From Harmonia axyridis (Eukaryota > Arthropoda > Insecta > Coleoptera > Coccinellidae): a DNA stretch of 64,000 nucleotides. The position numbers and the translations under genes are program-made. Positions 43,859 through 57,574 of this stretch are shown here, one piece after another. Position 1 is the first letter of the stretch, and every line of letters starts with the position of its first letter. A model generated the notes under the pieces. That model saw nothing but the letters and a program-made list of their open reading frames with translations. It was not told where the DNA came from and searched no databases. The stretch covers positions 37,913,720 through 37,977,719 of the forward strand of contig NC_059504.1 in assembly GCF_914767665.1 (NCBI RefSeq), given 5' to 3'.

Positions 43859-46260
43859 TTGGCGCTTTCGAATTGCGGGTTCTTGAATTTTCTTGAAGAA
43901 GCCTCTGTTATTCCTCTCAGATACTTTTTCTGTTTTATATGAAAACGTATTTTCGAACTCAAAATCACCTTGGAAAATTTATCAAAAAACGTTTTGTCGA
44001 ATTCATCAAAATTCCCTTTAATTGATTAATAGTAGGAAGAGTAGGTAGGAAGTAATACTCAGAAAAAAATGAAAACCGAAATTCCACAGAAAAAACTCCT
44101 ATTGAAAAAATATGATCCATTAATAATTGGATGAATTCCAAAATCATCTGTGATATTTCCAGTCCCTTAGGATTTGTTTTCAAATTATATCCGTCAAGTT
44201 AACATGCCTACTTGACAGCAGAATAATTTTTCGAAGCATTAATCAAAAGTTGAAAACGTATGTGATCTGAGCTGGTCAACTTGTGAGGGGTACGTTCCAG
44301 GTATAGAAACCAGAGTTATCTCTCGACCTCCTGGTGAAACCAGACCGTGGTAAATACAAATATGATCGCATTGACAGCTTGTGTAGGACGTCCTTTATCG
44401 GAAACTATAAATACGAATAACTTATGGTTAACATTCATGCCAACCTGGTTGTATATCAACTCAGCCAGTCCTTTTCTATCCAATTTATTTAACATTTTCG
44501 TATTTGATATTAGGAATGAGACTAATCAATGATTAATGGATCCCGATGGAATAATTTTAATTGATTTTTGAGAAAAATCATTCAAACATCAAGTATAACC
44601 AATCTGGGTCATTATATAACAGAATAACATTTGTATTTGTATTGTATTATTTTCTCTCAGGTCTTAGAATATTTGAACAAACTAAAAGTTGTCTCTTCCA
44701 CTGGCAAAATACAAATTATAATAACTTGAAAACGTGATTTCCTAGTAATGAAAATTACGTTCAAAAATATTTTACTTGATTAACAAATATTATAAATTTC
44801 AGATTTCTTTTTGAACATGCCACAAATAAGTTATTCTTCTCAATTGAATTTTTCAATAATATGAGTAATTATCCAGCTGCGGTCTAGCAATCAATTTTGA
44901 TAAAATATTTCATTAAATTCAATAAAATTTATTGTGAAGATCTTTAGAAGGCTACTGACACATTGATTTTATTAGATTTTCATATTCTACAAGTTTCAAC
45001 ACATTAAGTTTTGAAAATGAGGGCAAATTAATATAATTCTCGGGTTATTACAAAGTTACGAGAATATTATTGAAAATTTCATAACAAAGTTGAATGTATT
45101 GTATCAAAAAATTCCTGAACTTTTATTTTCGGATTATCCAGAGGTACTTAAATCATCTCTTATTTTTCTCTAGATACTTGAAATTTTCTAATTATGAAAA
45201 ATGTTTCAGTCTCTACCTAGTTACTTCCAGGAGATAACCTTATGATTTTTTCTTCTAGATAGAAAAAATATTCATCTCGAATTAAAACAGGTTTTAGTGA
45301 AGTGGAGATGAAAATTGTGAGTATATATTTTTATCGAGTTCAATATAACAAAAACAATTCACCTGATTGTGCTGAGAATGAATGTACCTATTTTACTCTA
45401 AAATGAATAGACCAAAATTTCAAACATAGAAAAGGCTTTTTGCATTTATGCAAGAAAAAATAAATTGTTTCTGATGAGAGTCTGCCTCAAGTAATGACTC
45501 ACAAAATTCGAAATTTTAAGGGTAGATTTCCAGTCGAAATGGTTCAATAAAAAAAATGCTCAAAAATTCTAAACGTTCTGTGTTAGTATTATTCTCATTT
45601 TTGTGAGCTTGATCTTGAGTAACAGTATTTTGCCTATATGTCTGTAGTTTATGTCTGTAATTCTCGAATTTGAAAATTATATTTGATTTGATTCAGCGAT
45701 GATAATTTGAGGTCAAAAATGAATTCTGCCCATGCGTCCGGTTGCTATATAGCTTTCAGAGGGAAGATCTATAAAATATCCTTCGAAAAATTACCATTTT
45801 ATGGCCAGAAAGCCATTATTATCAAAAATCTTTAAAACTCAAAAAATCATCTGGACTGAACAAAATTCAAAACTCCATGTATTCATCAATTATTTTATAT
45901 ATATAATTTTTCGTATCTTAACGAAAATGATTGATAAATGATTTTGGTAATTTCGGGAAAAAAAATTTTTTAATTCGAATTTGAACAAGCGCGTATTCTT
46001 ATAATTACGAACTTGGATTTCAGGTAATGAAATCATACAAAAATTTGAATCATTAGTGAGTAGTTCCTTCACACGTTTGTGGAAATTTCTCTCGTTCAGC
46101 AGTTTGAATCATCGGGTAGTTTATTGTATTATTTTATACATATATAGTTTGGACTTTGCTGTGTCTTCTTCATTCTATTACATGGCAGAGTATTATGTTT
46201 TCCATTTTTTTTTCATTGAAAAAAAAAGTTCAATGTGTTTTCTGTTTTTTTCCCAAATGA
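43859..46260. other. Unassigned AT-rich DNA
   Basis: No gene, RNA or repeat boundary is recognised. Open frames are short and motif-free. Confidence 0.35.
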
Positions 46261-46266
46261 AGACCT

Positions 46267-46290
46267 TTATTATTATTATTATTATTATAA
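46267..46290. repeat. (ATT)n microsatellite
   Basis: About eight ATT units in a row. A similar run at 63427-63446 and the LINE tails at 5248 and 15236 share the unit, but no LINE body is next to this one. Confidence 0.8.
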
Positions 46291-48767
46291 ATTTCAAGAG
46301 AAGAAATAATAAAGTAACGTTTAATATAAAGAATTTTGAGTATAAGAGAGCTCGATGGAAAAGCATTTGTCTAGTTGGAAAGGCCAAGCTTTCTGTCGTC
46401 GCCGCAATTCAATATCGAACTTGAAACATGAGCATTGCTTGTCAACTTGCACACAAACACAAGAAGAAAAAGGTTCGGACACAATTTACATCCCGATGCA
46501 AGTAAAATCAGTTAAGGTGTGGTTGTCGTTTGGGAAAGAAATTTATGTCAGCAGCCAGCCTCAATTTATCAACAACCTCCTACATGCATATTCTTGCCAA
46601 TTAATATGGTTCTATCTGAAATGCAGTTCTTCGCATAGTGCCTTTTATCCTGAGTGCACACAGGGCCACAAATTACACCAACTTCTTGCATATTAATGTT
46701 CAATTCTCTTCCTTTGTCTCTATAGATACATTCTACCCACCTATTTCAATAATTAGGAAACATCTCATATACTATTAACGTCAGGCGAATTGATAAATAG
46801 TTTCCATTTGGCTTGGAATAGTATTAGCCCAGATTCAGTTGTGTCTGCGTCCATGCTGAAACCTTGGTCTCGTCTGCTCCGTATTCCTAACCTAATGTGA
46901 TTCTTTTCACTAATGGTATCACCGTGTATTTTTCCAACGAAAGTAGTTTGGTTTCACAACTGTTACATATGAGTATTCATCTATGCCGATGATATTGTTC
47001 TTTTGTTTCGTTATACTTTCGGAATCATTGAAAATACATGAAGATCTAAAATTATGGAAAAATATTTTTTTGAGTGGATCATATATCCTAATCCAAATAA
47101 AACAGAAGTTTTCCATATTTCTGCTGAGTATTCAAATTTAAACAGGGTTTACATCTGAATAATCAGCAGAAATATAGAAAATTGAAAGTGACCTTCAATA
47201 ATTCCGTCTTGAATCATAATTTAATTCCTTATTACTAGAAGTTAAACTTGATTCTTCTTTTTATTTCCAGGTTCACTTGGAAAATTTACGTTTGAAATTG
47301 AAGTTGAAGAATAATATCTTTCAAAATATAGGGTGCTGATGCCAGCACTTTTCATTCGGCAGCCTTGACCTAATGCTTGGTAAAAAAGTGCTCATGTTCA
47401 TAAAATTGATGCACAGCTTAACGTTTCTATGAGAGTTATCAGTTGACCTGTCAGATATACACCTCCACATTGGTTACCAGTGCTATCACATATACTTCCA
47501 CCTCATATTCGTTCACAGGTCTGAGTCAAGAAATCTTGGGAAAATTTCATTACCACTCAAACTTATTTCTAATTGTATTTTACCTCCCAGATACTAGAAC
47601 TGCCAAATTAAAGTCACGCGAACTTTATGGATTAATACTTTCCTTCAATCTAATGAAAGTGACAAAGAAATTTGGAGTTCGGAATGGAGTTCTTTTAATG
47701 TCTTCAACAAAAGTCTAATTGTTGATCCTTCAAAGAAAGTTCTAGGTAAATTTGATTTATTTTAAATCGACTCAGGACTGGTCATGCTCATGGTTTGATC
47801 TATATATTTATTTTGGAATACCCTCTACATATAAAAATTATTTTGAATTGTGGCTCCAACTACCTTTTATACATCTCAAAAGAAGATTTTCAAAACATCT
47901 TCATTTACACCCTCAAAATGAGATCCGCGTCTGTGGTAGGCCATCCAGTATACATTTCAAAAGACATAACTGGAAAAGCATTCATACTACCCTTAATAAT
48001 CAGTAAAATTTTTTTCAGTATTTTCATAATATTTAGCCCTCTTTAGAGCAAGAATCTTGATGCCAGTAGTGGCTATCAAAGTAGTTGATGTTCTGTCAAA
48101 TGTAAGTTCCCAGTGTAAGTTTTCTTATTTGGCAAACCCCAGAAAACTTACAATTCTGCTTGGAATTGACGTTTTGTTTTTGTTTTTGACGATGTGTTTT
48201 TCCCAACAGGTTGTCCAGAGCATTCACCACTTTGATATCGCATGGAAAAATCGTTGATGGACATTTACAACTCGAACATGTTTCTAATTTCTAAATTGGA
48301 AATTTTCAAGTGTAGACAAACACCTTTTTTCTGACAACAATTCGGAAATCGTAAATTTTCGAAACATACTATTTTTTTAATCTGGTATATTTACAATGGC
48401 TACCCATATATTTTACAACTTTATAACATTTTCTACCATCATGTCACATATTTTCTATAAGTACGTTTATCAATAGAAAATAATTTCCGTCAGCCTCCAG
48501 AAGAAATTCATTCAATTTTTCACAGGTAAAAATATCTGACTTCTAGGTTCGAAATCGTCATTTCTTCTCTTCAAAGAAGCTCAAGGTTTCGGAGATTTCA
48601 AAATATCCATATTGTCTTCATTAAACAGCGTTAACTTCAACATGGAATATTCGTTCCACAAGGTGACTTTAATATTTGGCTCTTTTCAATAGCATCATTG
48701 TTATTTTTGATATTGAGGTTGAATTCATTTTCAGAATGAATGTTGTTTCAGATTCAGATTTAATTAA
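46291..48767. other. Unassigned non-coding DNA
   Basis: A 113-codon plus frame at 46355-46696 and several of 65-91 codons show no family motif. The part 46330-46690 is less AT-rich. I see no repeat boundaries. Confidence 0.35.
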
Positions 48768-49110
48768 GGAGGTTCCATTTCACTGCGACCTAATGGTCTA
48801 TTGTGCCCATCATCAGAGCTATTCTCTCCATAACGTGATCTACAGTTCCAGATTTCTAATGAACTCCTGTATCTGGGATGACTTGAAGGAGGCTAATTCT
48901 TCACTTTTACAAGTTTCGTGTCGAAAGCAAAATGAAGGAGCTTCCATTTCACTGGGACCTAGTGATCTATTGTACCCTCATCAGAACTATTTTCTCTATA
49001 ACGTGATCTACAGCTCGCCTTCTAGTTCCGGAGTTCTAATGAATATCAGTATCTAGGATTGCTTCAAGGAAGCTAAAACGTCACTTCTACAAGTTTCTTC
49101 TTCAAATCAG
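48768..49110. repeat. Tandem duplication, about 170-bp units
   Basis: Two adjacent units (about 48768-48935 and 48940-49110) share GGTTCCATTTCACTGCGACC or GCTTCCATTTCACTGGGACC, then TAACGTGATCTACAG, TTCTAATGAA and ACAAGTTTC. They differ by scattered substitutions and a short insertion (GCTCGCCTTCTAG in the second). A 126-codon plus frame at 48676-49056 spans both units but shows no known domain. Confidence 0.75.
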
Positions 49111-49112
49111 AT

Positions 49113-49830
49113 TTTGCGTTGGCTAGAGATGGCGAGGCATTCCGTCACCAGGTGATCCGGAGTTTTTTCCTCCTCCCCACAGAATCTGCACTCGTCATTT
49201 TCTGTTAGACCCATTCTCATGAGGTTTTCCTAAGGCGACAATGCTCTGTGAGGAATCCAGTGAGGAGGTGTAGTATATTTTTGCTAAGATCTAGATACTT
49301 CTTCGATCTCGCAGTGTAAAAATTTCGAAGAAACTTTTTGGTTCGATCCAAACCAGGAGTGTTTTTCTTTCGGTTTTTCGTTATCATGAAACATATGTCT
49401 ACGCCATAGAAAGGTTCAGGGCCGATGAAAGGAGCTGTGCTCCTTTTCTGGGAAGTGTGTTGGCCTCTTAATTACCTCTAATTCTCGAGTGACCGGGAGC
49501 CCAGACTGAAAAGACCTTATTATTCTTGCCTATTTCATTGAGTTTTCTTCGTCACTCAAATAACATCTTAGAATCGATAATATGTGAGCTCAGTGCTTTG
49601 ATTGGAGCCTGACTTTCAGAATGTATCGGTATTTCACAATTCTGATAGTTTCTTGTTAGGTTAATTTCTACATATCTTTCTATTGGCTGAAAGACACTTA
49701 TACAGCGGTCTAGAGATATTGAGCATTTGGTACCAGTCCTGAATACTCCAGTGCCAGTTTCCGTCGTGTTTTGGAACTTTCTGTGTACCCTTTTATGGTA
49801 TTCTTTTTAGGAACTTGGATTGTGGAATAT
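49113..49830 (-). mobile_element. RNase-H-bearing non-LTR retrotransposon relic, different family
   Basis: The minus strand reads, across frameshifts: ETGTGVFRTGTKC, SDEENSMK and KVFSVWAPGH (the RNase H histidine motif), then LLTGFLTEHCRLRK and RMGLTENDECRFCGEEEKTP plus DHLVTEC, a CCHC-type knuckle. The order is that of the I/Jockey-like copies at 5.2 and 15.2 kb, but the sequence is clearly another family. The DNA is riddled with stops, and no reverse transcriptase was found. Confidence 0.7.
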
Positions 49831-50483
49831 CTGCTGTTTTGTAACGTTTCTGGAACTTCTCTGATGAAAGAAATTCACATGTTTGCTTCTTGAATTTCAT
49901 CCAGATTGGTATTCATTTGAAACAACTTTAGTAACCCAAGTCAAACTGATGTTAGATTGAAAGTTAATAAATTACAAACTAAATCCATCAAAAGAAATTT
50001 GCATTGGAAAATAAATGTCTCTTACCTCCCTTATGGTGTGAATAACCATTAGCGTGCAAGTTTCAAATGAATCTATTTTTTGGAATGTTAACCGGAACTC
50101 ATATTTTCATTTCATAATGTTCCAACGTAAAGTTTTTGTAGAACAAATTAAGATATTCATTTTGAATAATTCACAACGAATGATTTAACTGCGGTATCTA
50201 ATCGATTAACGAATGTATAAAAAGCCGAAAACAAACCTTCATCCTAAACACCTCTAATATTTCATAATGATATCCTGTCCGGACTATTTTATACCGGGCA
50301 TATTTCGTCGAGATGTATTCTGCACGTCGACCTTCTTACCACTCAATTTATTAACCGTAAACTAATTGATTTCTTTGTTGTTGGCAAAGTAGCGGGCCAT
50401 GTTGAACAAAATGCCATTAAAAATCCCCGAGACCAAACTCAAAAATAATTAATCATCGTGGGCCGATGGCGATATTTTATGAA
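49831..50483. promoter_or_regulatory. Non-coding stretch with a candidate regulatory segment
   Basis: From 50215 to 50480 the DNA is less AT-rich, repeat-free and carries TAATTGA, TTAACCG and AATAATTAATCATCG words like those at 37.3-37.8 kb. No gene is seen. The regulatory call rests on composition only. Confidence 0.25.
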
Positions 50484-53400
50484 GGTAATATGTTTCGTGT
50501 TTTGAACGATACGAATAATTAGGAATCGAAAATGAGCAATTAAATCGACCATAAGGATTCGTTGGTTTCTGTAAGCGGAAAAAAAATGGAGTTAATCAGA
50601 TTCCACCCGCTAGCTAAATCTTGTTATTTTTGGTTGTGGAGAAACTTTTCTGGAATTTATGCAGTGAAACAATACGATCGGTTTCACGTCCTCTTTTTCA
50701 TTAACCATTTACTGCATGAATTTTTATTTTGCGATATAAAAATTAATTTGCGAAGAACTTGATCTCTGGTTGAACGTAAAAATACCCAAAAAAATTATGC
50801 TCAAAATTTTGAAGTTTATTTCGAAAAAAAATGGTTTGTGCCACATATGGAACATCATGCAACAAGAAACAATAGCTGGTTCGTTTGAACGTTGTCGCAC
50901 TGACTATAAGATGGTCTGTTCAGTTATATACTCGATGAGACTATGAGGAAAGAGAAACTTATAAAATTGACCCGGAGTTTCTAATTCTAAAATTGAGGCG
51001 GCAGATTTTATATCTGCTTCAGGTTTTCTCAGATTTCCATCCATCCATTCATTTTTCGAACACTTAGTTTTTTTTTGGCTTCTTTTTTTATGCAGTTCTG
51101 TTTGTAGAATAGAGAGTGGAATTTCATCATCTCAGGAGTCTGTTGCAGAAATGATAATTTCCTCAACATAATTTTTTAGGCTCCTCAAGTTCTTCAGATT
51201 CCGATGCGAGTATTACCTCTGGACGTGTCATCCTCATCCTATAAATCAGATTCTTCACTGTCAAATTCAGGAATCTTTACGTCGTTTATTTTTCCATAAA
51301 ACAGCTTTAGAACCATATCTAAGACAATATGCAGAGTTATTTCAGATTTTAACACTACATGATGTTCCATATAAGGGACAATCTGTTTTGGTTTATTTTC
51401 TATGATTTTTTTGATGATCAAAATGATTGAAACTCACCTGAATACGTTCTTGAAATTACTAGTAGAAACAACATATTTTTTTCAGCGATAATAAACCAGC
51501 ACAGATATAATCGAAATATCGCACGAACAAGATTCGACAAGAATGGACAAATAAACGCCTATTGTAGGCATTCTGCTTAGTGCAGCGTCTCTGCTAGCAT
51601 AACACTGCTTCTTATGAATGTGCCAGATATGATCCGCTCTATGCAGTCATGGAAGATTCAGCTGAATTAAAAAAAAAATTTGTTCGAGCCATATATGGCA
51701 CACGATGCGGCAAAGGGGAATATGTTTCGTGTTTTGAATGATACGAATAATTAGGAATCGAAAATGAGCAATTAAATCGACCATAAGGATTCGTTGGTTT
51801 CTGTAAGCGGAAAAAAAATGAAGTTAATCAGATTCCACCCGCTAGCTAAATCTTGTTATTTCTGGTTGTGGAGAAACTTTTTTGGAATTTATCCAATGAA
51901 ACAATGCGATCGGTTTCACGTTCTCTTTTTCATTAACCATTTACCGCATGAATTTTTATTTTGCGATGGAAAACTTAATTTGCGAAAAACTTGATCTCGT
52001 GAAAATACTCAAAAAAATCTAAATGCAAAATTTTGAAGTGTCTTTCGAAAAAACTGGTTTGTGCCTCATATGGAACATCATGAAATTAGAAACAATGTCT
52101 GGTTTGTTTGGACGTTGTTGCACTGAGTATAGGTTGGTCTGTTCAGTTATTTACTCGATGGGACCATCAGGAAAGAGAAACTTGAAAAATTGCTGTTTCT
52201 TATTCTAAAATTGATGAAGGCAGATCTTCATGGCCACTAAATTTTATATTTACTTCAGGTTTTCTCAGATTACCATCCATCCATTCATTTTTCGAACACT
52301 TAGTTTTTTTTTTGGTTTCGTTTTTTTATGGAGTTCTGTTTGTAGAATAAAGAGAGAAATTTCATCATTTGAGGAGTCTGTTGCAGAAATGATAATGTCC
52401 TCACCATAGTTTTTGACAACTCTAGGCTCCTCAAGTTCATCAGATTCTGATGCGAGATTCTGTTCGTGCCATATATGGTACACGATGCGGTAAAGGGTAT
52501 TATGTTTCGTGTTTTGAAATTATGATTGATAATTAGGAATCGAAAATGAGCAACTAATTCGACCATAAGGATTCGTTGGTTTCTGTAAGCGGAAAAAAAA
52601 CGGAGTTAATCAGATTCCACCCGCTAGCTAAATTTTGTTATTTCTGGTTGTGGAGGAACTTTTCTGGAATTTATCCAGTGAAACAATACGATCGGTTTCA
52701 CGTCCTCTTTTTCATTAACCATTTACCGCATGAATTTTTATTTTGCGATGGAAAAATTAATTTGCGAATAACTTGATCTCTGGTTGAACGTAAAAATACT
52801 CAAAAAAATCTATACTCAAAATTTTGCAGTTTATTTCGAAAAAACTGGTTGTGCCACATATGGGACATCAGGCAAAATTCAGGAATCCTTGCGACGTTCA
52901 TTTTTCCATTAAACAGCTTTGGATCCATATCTACGACAAATGTGCAAAGTTATTTCAGATTCTAAGACTGCATGATTGATCCTTAAATGGGACATGAGGG
53001 ACAATCTGTTTTGGTTTATTTTCTATGATTTTTCGATAATCAAAATGATTGAAACTTACCTGATTAGGTTCTTGAAATCACTAGAAGGACCAAAATATTT
53101 TTTTCCGCCGTAAAAAACACTTTTCAGTGATAATAAACCAGCACTGATATAATCGAATTATCGCACGAACTAGATTGGACAAAAATGAACAAATAAACGC
53201 CTATTGTAGGCATTTTGCTTAGTGCATCGTCTCTGGGAGCATCACACTGCTTCTTATGAATGTGCCAGATATGAATCGCTCTATGCAGTTACGGAAAGAT
53301 TCAGCTGAATTAAAAAAAAAATCTGTTCGTGCCATATATGGCACACGATGCGGTAAAGGGTAATATGTTACGTGTTTTGAACGATACCAACAATTAGGAA

Positions 53401-53985
53401 TCGAAAATGAGCAATTAAATCGACCATAAAGATTCGTTGGTTTCTGTAAGCGGAAAAAAATGGAGTTAATCAGATTCCACCCGCTAGCTAAATCTTGTTA
53501 TTTCTGGTTGTGGAGAAACTTTTTTGGAATTTATCCAGTGAAACAATGCGATCGGTTTCACGTTCTCTTTTTCATTAACCATTTACCGCATGAATTTTTA
53601 TTTTGCGATGGAAAACTTAATTTGCGAAAAACTTGATCTCGTGAAAATACTCAAAAAAATCTAAATGCAAAATTTTGAAGTGTCTTTCGAAAAAACTGGT
53701 TTGTGCCTCATATGGAACGTCATGAAATTAGAAACAATTATATTTATTAGAAACACGATGCGGCAAAGGGGAATATGTTTCGTGTTTTGAATGATACGAA
53801 TAATTAGGAATCGAAAATGAGCAATTAAATCGACCATAAGGATTCGTTGGTTTCTGTAAGCGGAAAAAAAATGAAGTTAATCAGATTTCACCCGCTAGCT
53901 AAATCTCGTTTTTTCTGGTTGTGGAACTTTTCTGGAATTTATCCAGTGAAACAATACGATCGGTTTCACGTCCTCTTTTTCATTA
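50484..53985. repeat. Irregular tandem array of five long repeat units
   Basis: A core of about 260-370 bp recurs at about 50484, 51717, 52499, 53361 and 53757. Landmarks are GGATTCGTTGGTTTCTGTAA, CACCCGCTAGCTAAAT, CGATCGGTTTCACG and TTTATTTTGCGAT. Units are about 1230, 780, 860, 390 and 230 bp because each lost a different internal block. Unit 2 lacks the part matching 51205-51680. Unit 3 lacks the TTCTCAGATTTCCATCC part but keeps the 51265-51720 part. Units 4 and 5 are truncated. Boundaries carry GTGCCATATATGGCAC, a 16-bp palindrome. Repeated 66-codon frames (50562, 51794, 52576) are conserved only as DNA. On the minus strand an acidic or lysine-rich frame recurs (52265-52483) without a recognised domain. 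Confidence 0.85.
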
Positions 53986-54318
53986 ATACATTTCCTAATG
54001 AAGATCGAACGGAGTTGTTACTGTAAGAGTTTTCAGTTAATCTACATTCCGATTGTTTACTGGACCATTGGACACTCCATTCGATCATTTTTTTTCAATA
54101 AAGTGGTCCTTTTACCAGCCAGTCATCCGTTCACAGGAGTTATCGATTATTTTGGTTTTTATCGATGGCCTCAAGACTGACTGGAGTTTTCTGCTATTTT
54201 CAAGTAGATTCTTTTTAATTGGTCCGAAATTTGATGTCTGCTGTGGATGAAGGTCAATTATAAGTACTTTATTTTTCATATTTTCGAATGACCTTTCAGT
54301 GAAGTTTGTTTGCTAACA
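53986..54318. other. Spacer after the array
   Basis: Short plus frames of 60-65 codons without motifs. No repeat was recognised. Confidence 0.35.
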
Positions 54319-54678
54319 TACAGGGTGTTCCTAAATCGGAGGAATACCTACAAACAAAACTGACAGATTTCTCGGACCATTTCAAGAAAAAAATCTCATA
54401 AACATAGGCACGAAAATGTTTTCTTTTCGTGATACATTGTATTGAAGTTTCATTTATTTTCGTTGAAATTTTATTCTCATAGCACTTTCCTTTCGTAAGA
54501 TACTTAACATAAATTTGGCATAGATATCTATTGCAAGTTTTCATCATGCGATATATTAATTTTGAATTTAAATCTACAGGTTGATATTTTTTCTTCACAA
54601 GTCTCCACTTTTTTCCTCCAGAACATTTTTATGTAAACCACTGGTAGTTTAGAAACTTCAATTTAAAAACACCCTGTA
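54319..54678. mobile_element. 360-bp MITE with TACAGGGTGTT ends
   Basis: TACAGGGTGTTCCTAAAT at 54319 is mirrored by ATTTAAAAACACCCTGTA ending 54678. The interior is not palindromic and matches none of the other ACAGGGTG elements in the window that I could align. A 100-codon minus frame inside has no motif. Confidence 0.55.
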
Positions 54679-57559
54679 AATTTCAAACAAAAAAATTGAA
54701 ATGGTAATGAATATTACATTATTTTTCCCATTCCTATTTTTAGGGAAGACATCTAATATTTAACTGAAAACCTTTTGAGGAAACTAGAGAAAAAATGTTT
54801 TTTTTATAAATTTTGTAAAATTTTTTTTGATATAAAATGGTATTCAAATATGATATGCAATGGCGATTATGGCGTAATATGTATGTTAAACATATAAATA
54901 TTTTGTGGCATGTATGACTGATATGGGGCGTAAACCATAGAAATACGTATTGAATGAAGGAGGCATCTATGATAAATTTTTTTGTGCTTTATTCATGAAA
55001 CATGAAAAAGATGATTATGGTCTCTTTCATTTATTTATAACCCTTATGATCGCAAAAAAGTTGGAGAGATTCGATGAAGCTGATAATCGAATAATTCATA
55101 ACTTTTTCAACGCCCTGAACGTTCTTCTAATCTTACGAGAGGATAAGGAAAATTCCTGTTCAGTTTTGTGTAGGTATTGAAATTTCCTGAAAAAATTCAT
55201 TGAAAGTTTAGGAAATTAGTTAATTTTCCAGCTAAAAACTGATTCATTCCGAATAAACCGCCAAAGAGGAGGTTTTAATCCTGATAACAAATTCAGTAGG
55301 GATATATTCATGAGCCAATCCTGGTTTCGGTATGAAATTATGAAAATTCTTCATTATATGTAGAATTATTTCATTCCAACCCAAAATAGAAACTGAACTT
55401 CGTAACAGTGAATATTAGTAGAGAAAGTTCTTGTCAGCTTTCCTCCTGTAGGTTTTACTACGATTTGAACATTTCTCATCAAACAACGAAAAAACAATAT
55501 ACATGGTGAAATTTTTGCGGAAAACATATACCACCATACTCAGATTTTCAGAATTCTGAATATGTTAGTTCCTAAAGAAACTTAAGACGATATTCCCTGA
55601 GAACTTCAACTGCTTCAATAACCGCTCAAGGGTTTTTATGAATCGAAATATTCGATGATTACCGAATTTGGCCCTTTATAAAACTTATATGAAGAGGAGA
55701 ATGTGCACTTATAAGTGGTCATTTGATGTTCACCTGAGTAACCTCTATACGTGGTAGAACATGTACAGTTACTCTTGACTCACCCTTTATAAATATATAT
55801 TAATTTATGTGATGAGATTTATTATGCAGTCATTGTTGTCGGTTAGTTTATCTAGTAGTTTTTATTTTACATACCCATACAATGTAAATTGCATTAACCT
55901 TGTCGGATCTGTTGTTACGTATATTCAAGGTATTTTTTTGTTGTATTCTGATCAGATTGAATTTACATGAACCTCGAAAATGTTATTATAAATCTATTTG
56001 GTTGGTTTGCTTCTCGGAAATTTTAGATGGAGATATTGTTCTTTCGCTAGACTTCTTGAACTGTTAATGATGATCATCATGAAATTCCGAATGCCAATTG
56101 AATTTTTTTTTCACAACATCACAACTGATTTCACCATTCTATTTTGATAATATCGGAGGTTTTGAAATTATCAGGAAATCGAAATGAGAAGTGGTTACAG
56201 TTACGCAACCCTTGCTCGGATTTGCCGCATAAACGGACTTAACCGAGGCATTCAAGATCAGAACCTAATTCGAATACTTTAAATTTTTAGGTTTCTTCCG
56301 TTCGAGAGTTATTATGTTTACGGACCGACATAATTAAACATAATCATGGATGTGTCATCAGTGAGGTTTTTTTCTTGGTTGACAATACACGAAATTAAAA
56401 AAATACAAACAATGTGACCAGGAATAGTCTTTTCGATTCTTCAAAATAAGTCAACAACCGGTTTTTACTATCACTGCATCACCTCCAATCATTTCATAGA
56501 TTTCAATAAGACAAAAATGTCACACAAATGTTTTAAAGGTAAACGCTTAGACCTCTTGGAGTTTTTAGAAATATCTTCAGCTCACAAACAAAATCTCCCA
56601 ATTGTAAAGGATCAATTAGATTTCCGTCTGTCTCCATGTCAACAAGATTTTATATATTAAAAAAAAAATTGTGAAACGTATAGTCAAGTCTTTCATTTAT
56701 TTTCTTTCATTAATATTGAAAGTATGTTTCACCAAGGGATATGCGAGGAATCAATTTCGAATACTCTTTTCGTTATATCAATCAAAAAAGTTTCACGAGT
56801 AGTGTGTCTTATATTCTAAAACCCTGATTAGAATAGACCTCAGCAGTATAATGGGTTCATTTCCATGGACTCTTAATGGACAGTTCCAGCTGTTGTCAAC
56901 CAAACACACAATAAAATCTATTTCGGGTGCAATAAATTTTTCGAAGTTGGTGGTATTGGATCATTTGGTGACAACCAATGCTATGATCACCTTGAACTGG
57001 AATAGGTGCAGTATCTACATTTCGTCGAGAGTTAACAACTAATCCAAAAAAAAAATACAGTTCATCATAATAGCACTAAAAATTGCCTGGAATGACAATG
57101 CGATTTATTTAGTCATTAAGCACGTGGAACAAATAAAAATAATACATTTTGGATTCGTTGGCCTAACTTTCAAGTACATAGTCATTTCAAGTGTAACAAT
57201 AATGAATTACCACTTTGTACTCCGTCCATTATTCAACAAAAAAGAATTGAATAGAATCGCAAAATTAATGTATTAAATAGAATTAAATGAATACGAAAAT
57301 ACGTTATAGTATTCAATCATTTGCTACCGATAAGGAACTAAGAATGATCTAAAGAAATCTGCAAATGAAAAACACCAACTTTTTTGTTGTATCATAGAAG
57401 TAAGTACATCCTCTGGGAAATTACTAACCGTATCATAATTTCTGCATTATACATATTCAGTAAGATCTTATTTCCGAAGTAGTAAAGGTTATTTCAATAA
57501 GAGGTTTCATTTCATAGCTTGATGTATTCAAAGCTGCCCAAATAGGCAGCTGTAAAAAT
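54679..57559. other. Unassigned AT-rich DNA
   Basis: A few open frames of 62-76 codons, none with motifs. 56200-56340 is slightly less AT-rich. No bounded repeat is seen. Confidence 0.35.
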
Positions 57560-57574
57560 ATTAAAATTTTGCAT

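Noticed and set aside
46355..46696. 113-codon plus frame in a GC-richer patch
   Set aside because: The composition is suggestive, but I see no domain, repeat or homology, so a gene call is not supported.
50562..52776. Repeated 66-codon frames in the array as a conserved small protein
   Set aside because: The surrounding DNA is equally conserved and other units break the frame, so nothing points to protein-level selection.
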